Shown here in pieces: positions 5,063-5,491 of a stretch of DNA of 5,491 nucleotides. The stretch spans positions 1 to 5,491 of the forward strand of contig JAAYZI010000362.1 of the NCBI GenBank assembly GCA_012514925.1. The letters are read 5' to 3'. Origin of the DNA: Deltaproteobacteria bacterium (lineage in GTDB: Bacteria > Bdellovibrionota_C > UBA2361 > JAAYZI01). Position 1 is the first letter of the stretch, and the number at the start of each line of letters is the position of its first letter. The position numbers and the translations under genes are program-made. A model generated the notes under the pieces. That model saw nothing but the letters and a program-made list of their open reading frames with translations. It ran no database searches and was not told where the DNA came from.

Positions 5063-5491
5063 ATGGGCAATTTACTACGACGCAGCATAGGATTTATTGG
5101 AATCCTTCTTACAGTTTTCTTACTTCCGGTTTTTGCAACAGCTCAAGAGGGCGCTTTGGATGCGCGCACCTTGCCGTGTTGGTGGTGGCTTGTGCCGGTG
5201 TTCGCCGTGTTAGGGCTCGTGGCGGCTTATATGTGTTACCGATCAGTTATGGTCGCGCCGGAAGGAAATGATCGTATGAAAGAGATCGCAGGGTACGTGC
5301 GTGAGGGAGCTTACGCTTATTTGCGCCGTCAATACTCTGTGGTTGCGATAGTAGTGGTGGTGCTTTGCGGGCTTTTAGCTTTTATGGCCTTTGTGTTGCA
5401 TGTTCAGCATCCCTTGGTGCCCTTTGCCTTTATTACCGGTGCTTTCTTTTCGGGTTTGGCTGGCTTTATCGGAATGAAAACTGCCACTTCT
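5063..5491 (+). CDS. hppA: Membrane-bound ion-pumping pyrophosphatase HppA (3' partial)
   Basis: Couples pyrophosphate hydrolysis to export of H+ or Na+ across the inner membrane. The first 143 residues are visible, running off the right edge; the family has about 670-800. Residues 1-28 look like a signal peptide (MGNLLRRS, a hydrophobic core at 9-24, then FATA-Q), so cleavage after Ala27 is plausible. Membrane segments follow at about 41-64, 92-114 and 119-140. Family landmarks are APEGNDRMKEIAGYVREGAYAYLRRQY (split: APEGNDRMKEIA at 65-76 and GYVREGAYAYLRRQY at 77-91) and the small-residue-rich FITGAFFSGLAGFIGMKTAT at 123-142. The catalytic loops, and the residues that set K+ dependence and Na+ versus H+ specificity, lie outside the window, so the ion cannot be called. 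It is the first gene after a 372-base structured gap, so it probably has its own promoter. Confidence 0.92.
   Translation, partial: MGNLLRRSIGFIGILLTVFLLPVFATAQEGALDARTLPCWWWLVPVFAVLGLVAAYMCYRSVMVAPEGNDRMKEIAGYVREGAYAYLRRQYSVVAIVVVVLCGLLAFMAFVLHVQHPLVPFAFITGAFFSGLAGFIGMKTATS

Overview
The window suggests a Gram-negative, flagellated, oxygen-using bacterium of mid GC content (about half G+C by eye). Haem is finished here by an oxygen-dependent type protoporphyrinogen oxidase, there is a flagellar hook gene, and a membrane pyrophosphatase starts at the right edge. I cannot name the phylum from the sequence. The gene mix and protein style would fit the Verrucomicrobiota/PVC group, but that is only a guess.

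Layout, all on the + strand. (1) Positions 1-3325 hold a tightly packed run of three genes: hemG/hemY (5' end outside the window), hemH and a UPF0104-type multi-pass membrane protein. The first two overlap by 4 bases (ATGA) and the second and third by 8 bases, so they are probably one translationally coupled operon. HemG/HemY and HemH catalyse the last two steps to protohaem. (2) Positions 3326-3445 form a short gap that starts with a textbook sigma-54 (-24/-12) promoter match, TGGCA-N6-TTGCT, directly after the stop codon of the membrane protein gene. It reads into flgE (hook protein, 3446-4690). (3) Positions 4691-5062 form a 372-base gap with no convincing gene but much structure: a 10-bp hairpin after flgE, a 20-bp imperfect inverted repeat that competes with it, a tandem 13-base repeat, spaced TGACCT motifs, and a terminator-like hairpin with a T-rich tail. 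(4) From 5063 to the right edge lies the N-terminal quarter or less of a membrane-bound ion-pumping pyrophosphatase (hppA) with an apparent signal peptide.

The coding genes are all recognisable families. I see no evidence for a new multi-gene system. The least explained part is the 4733-5010 stretch, where three copies of CCTTGTCA (two direct, one inverted) can form mutually exclusive stems around a terminator-like hairpin upstream of hppA. It could be a structured leader, a small RNA or a degenerate mobile repeat; the sequence alone does not decide.
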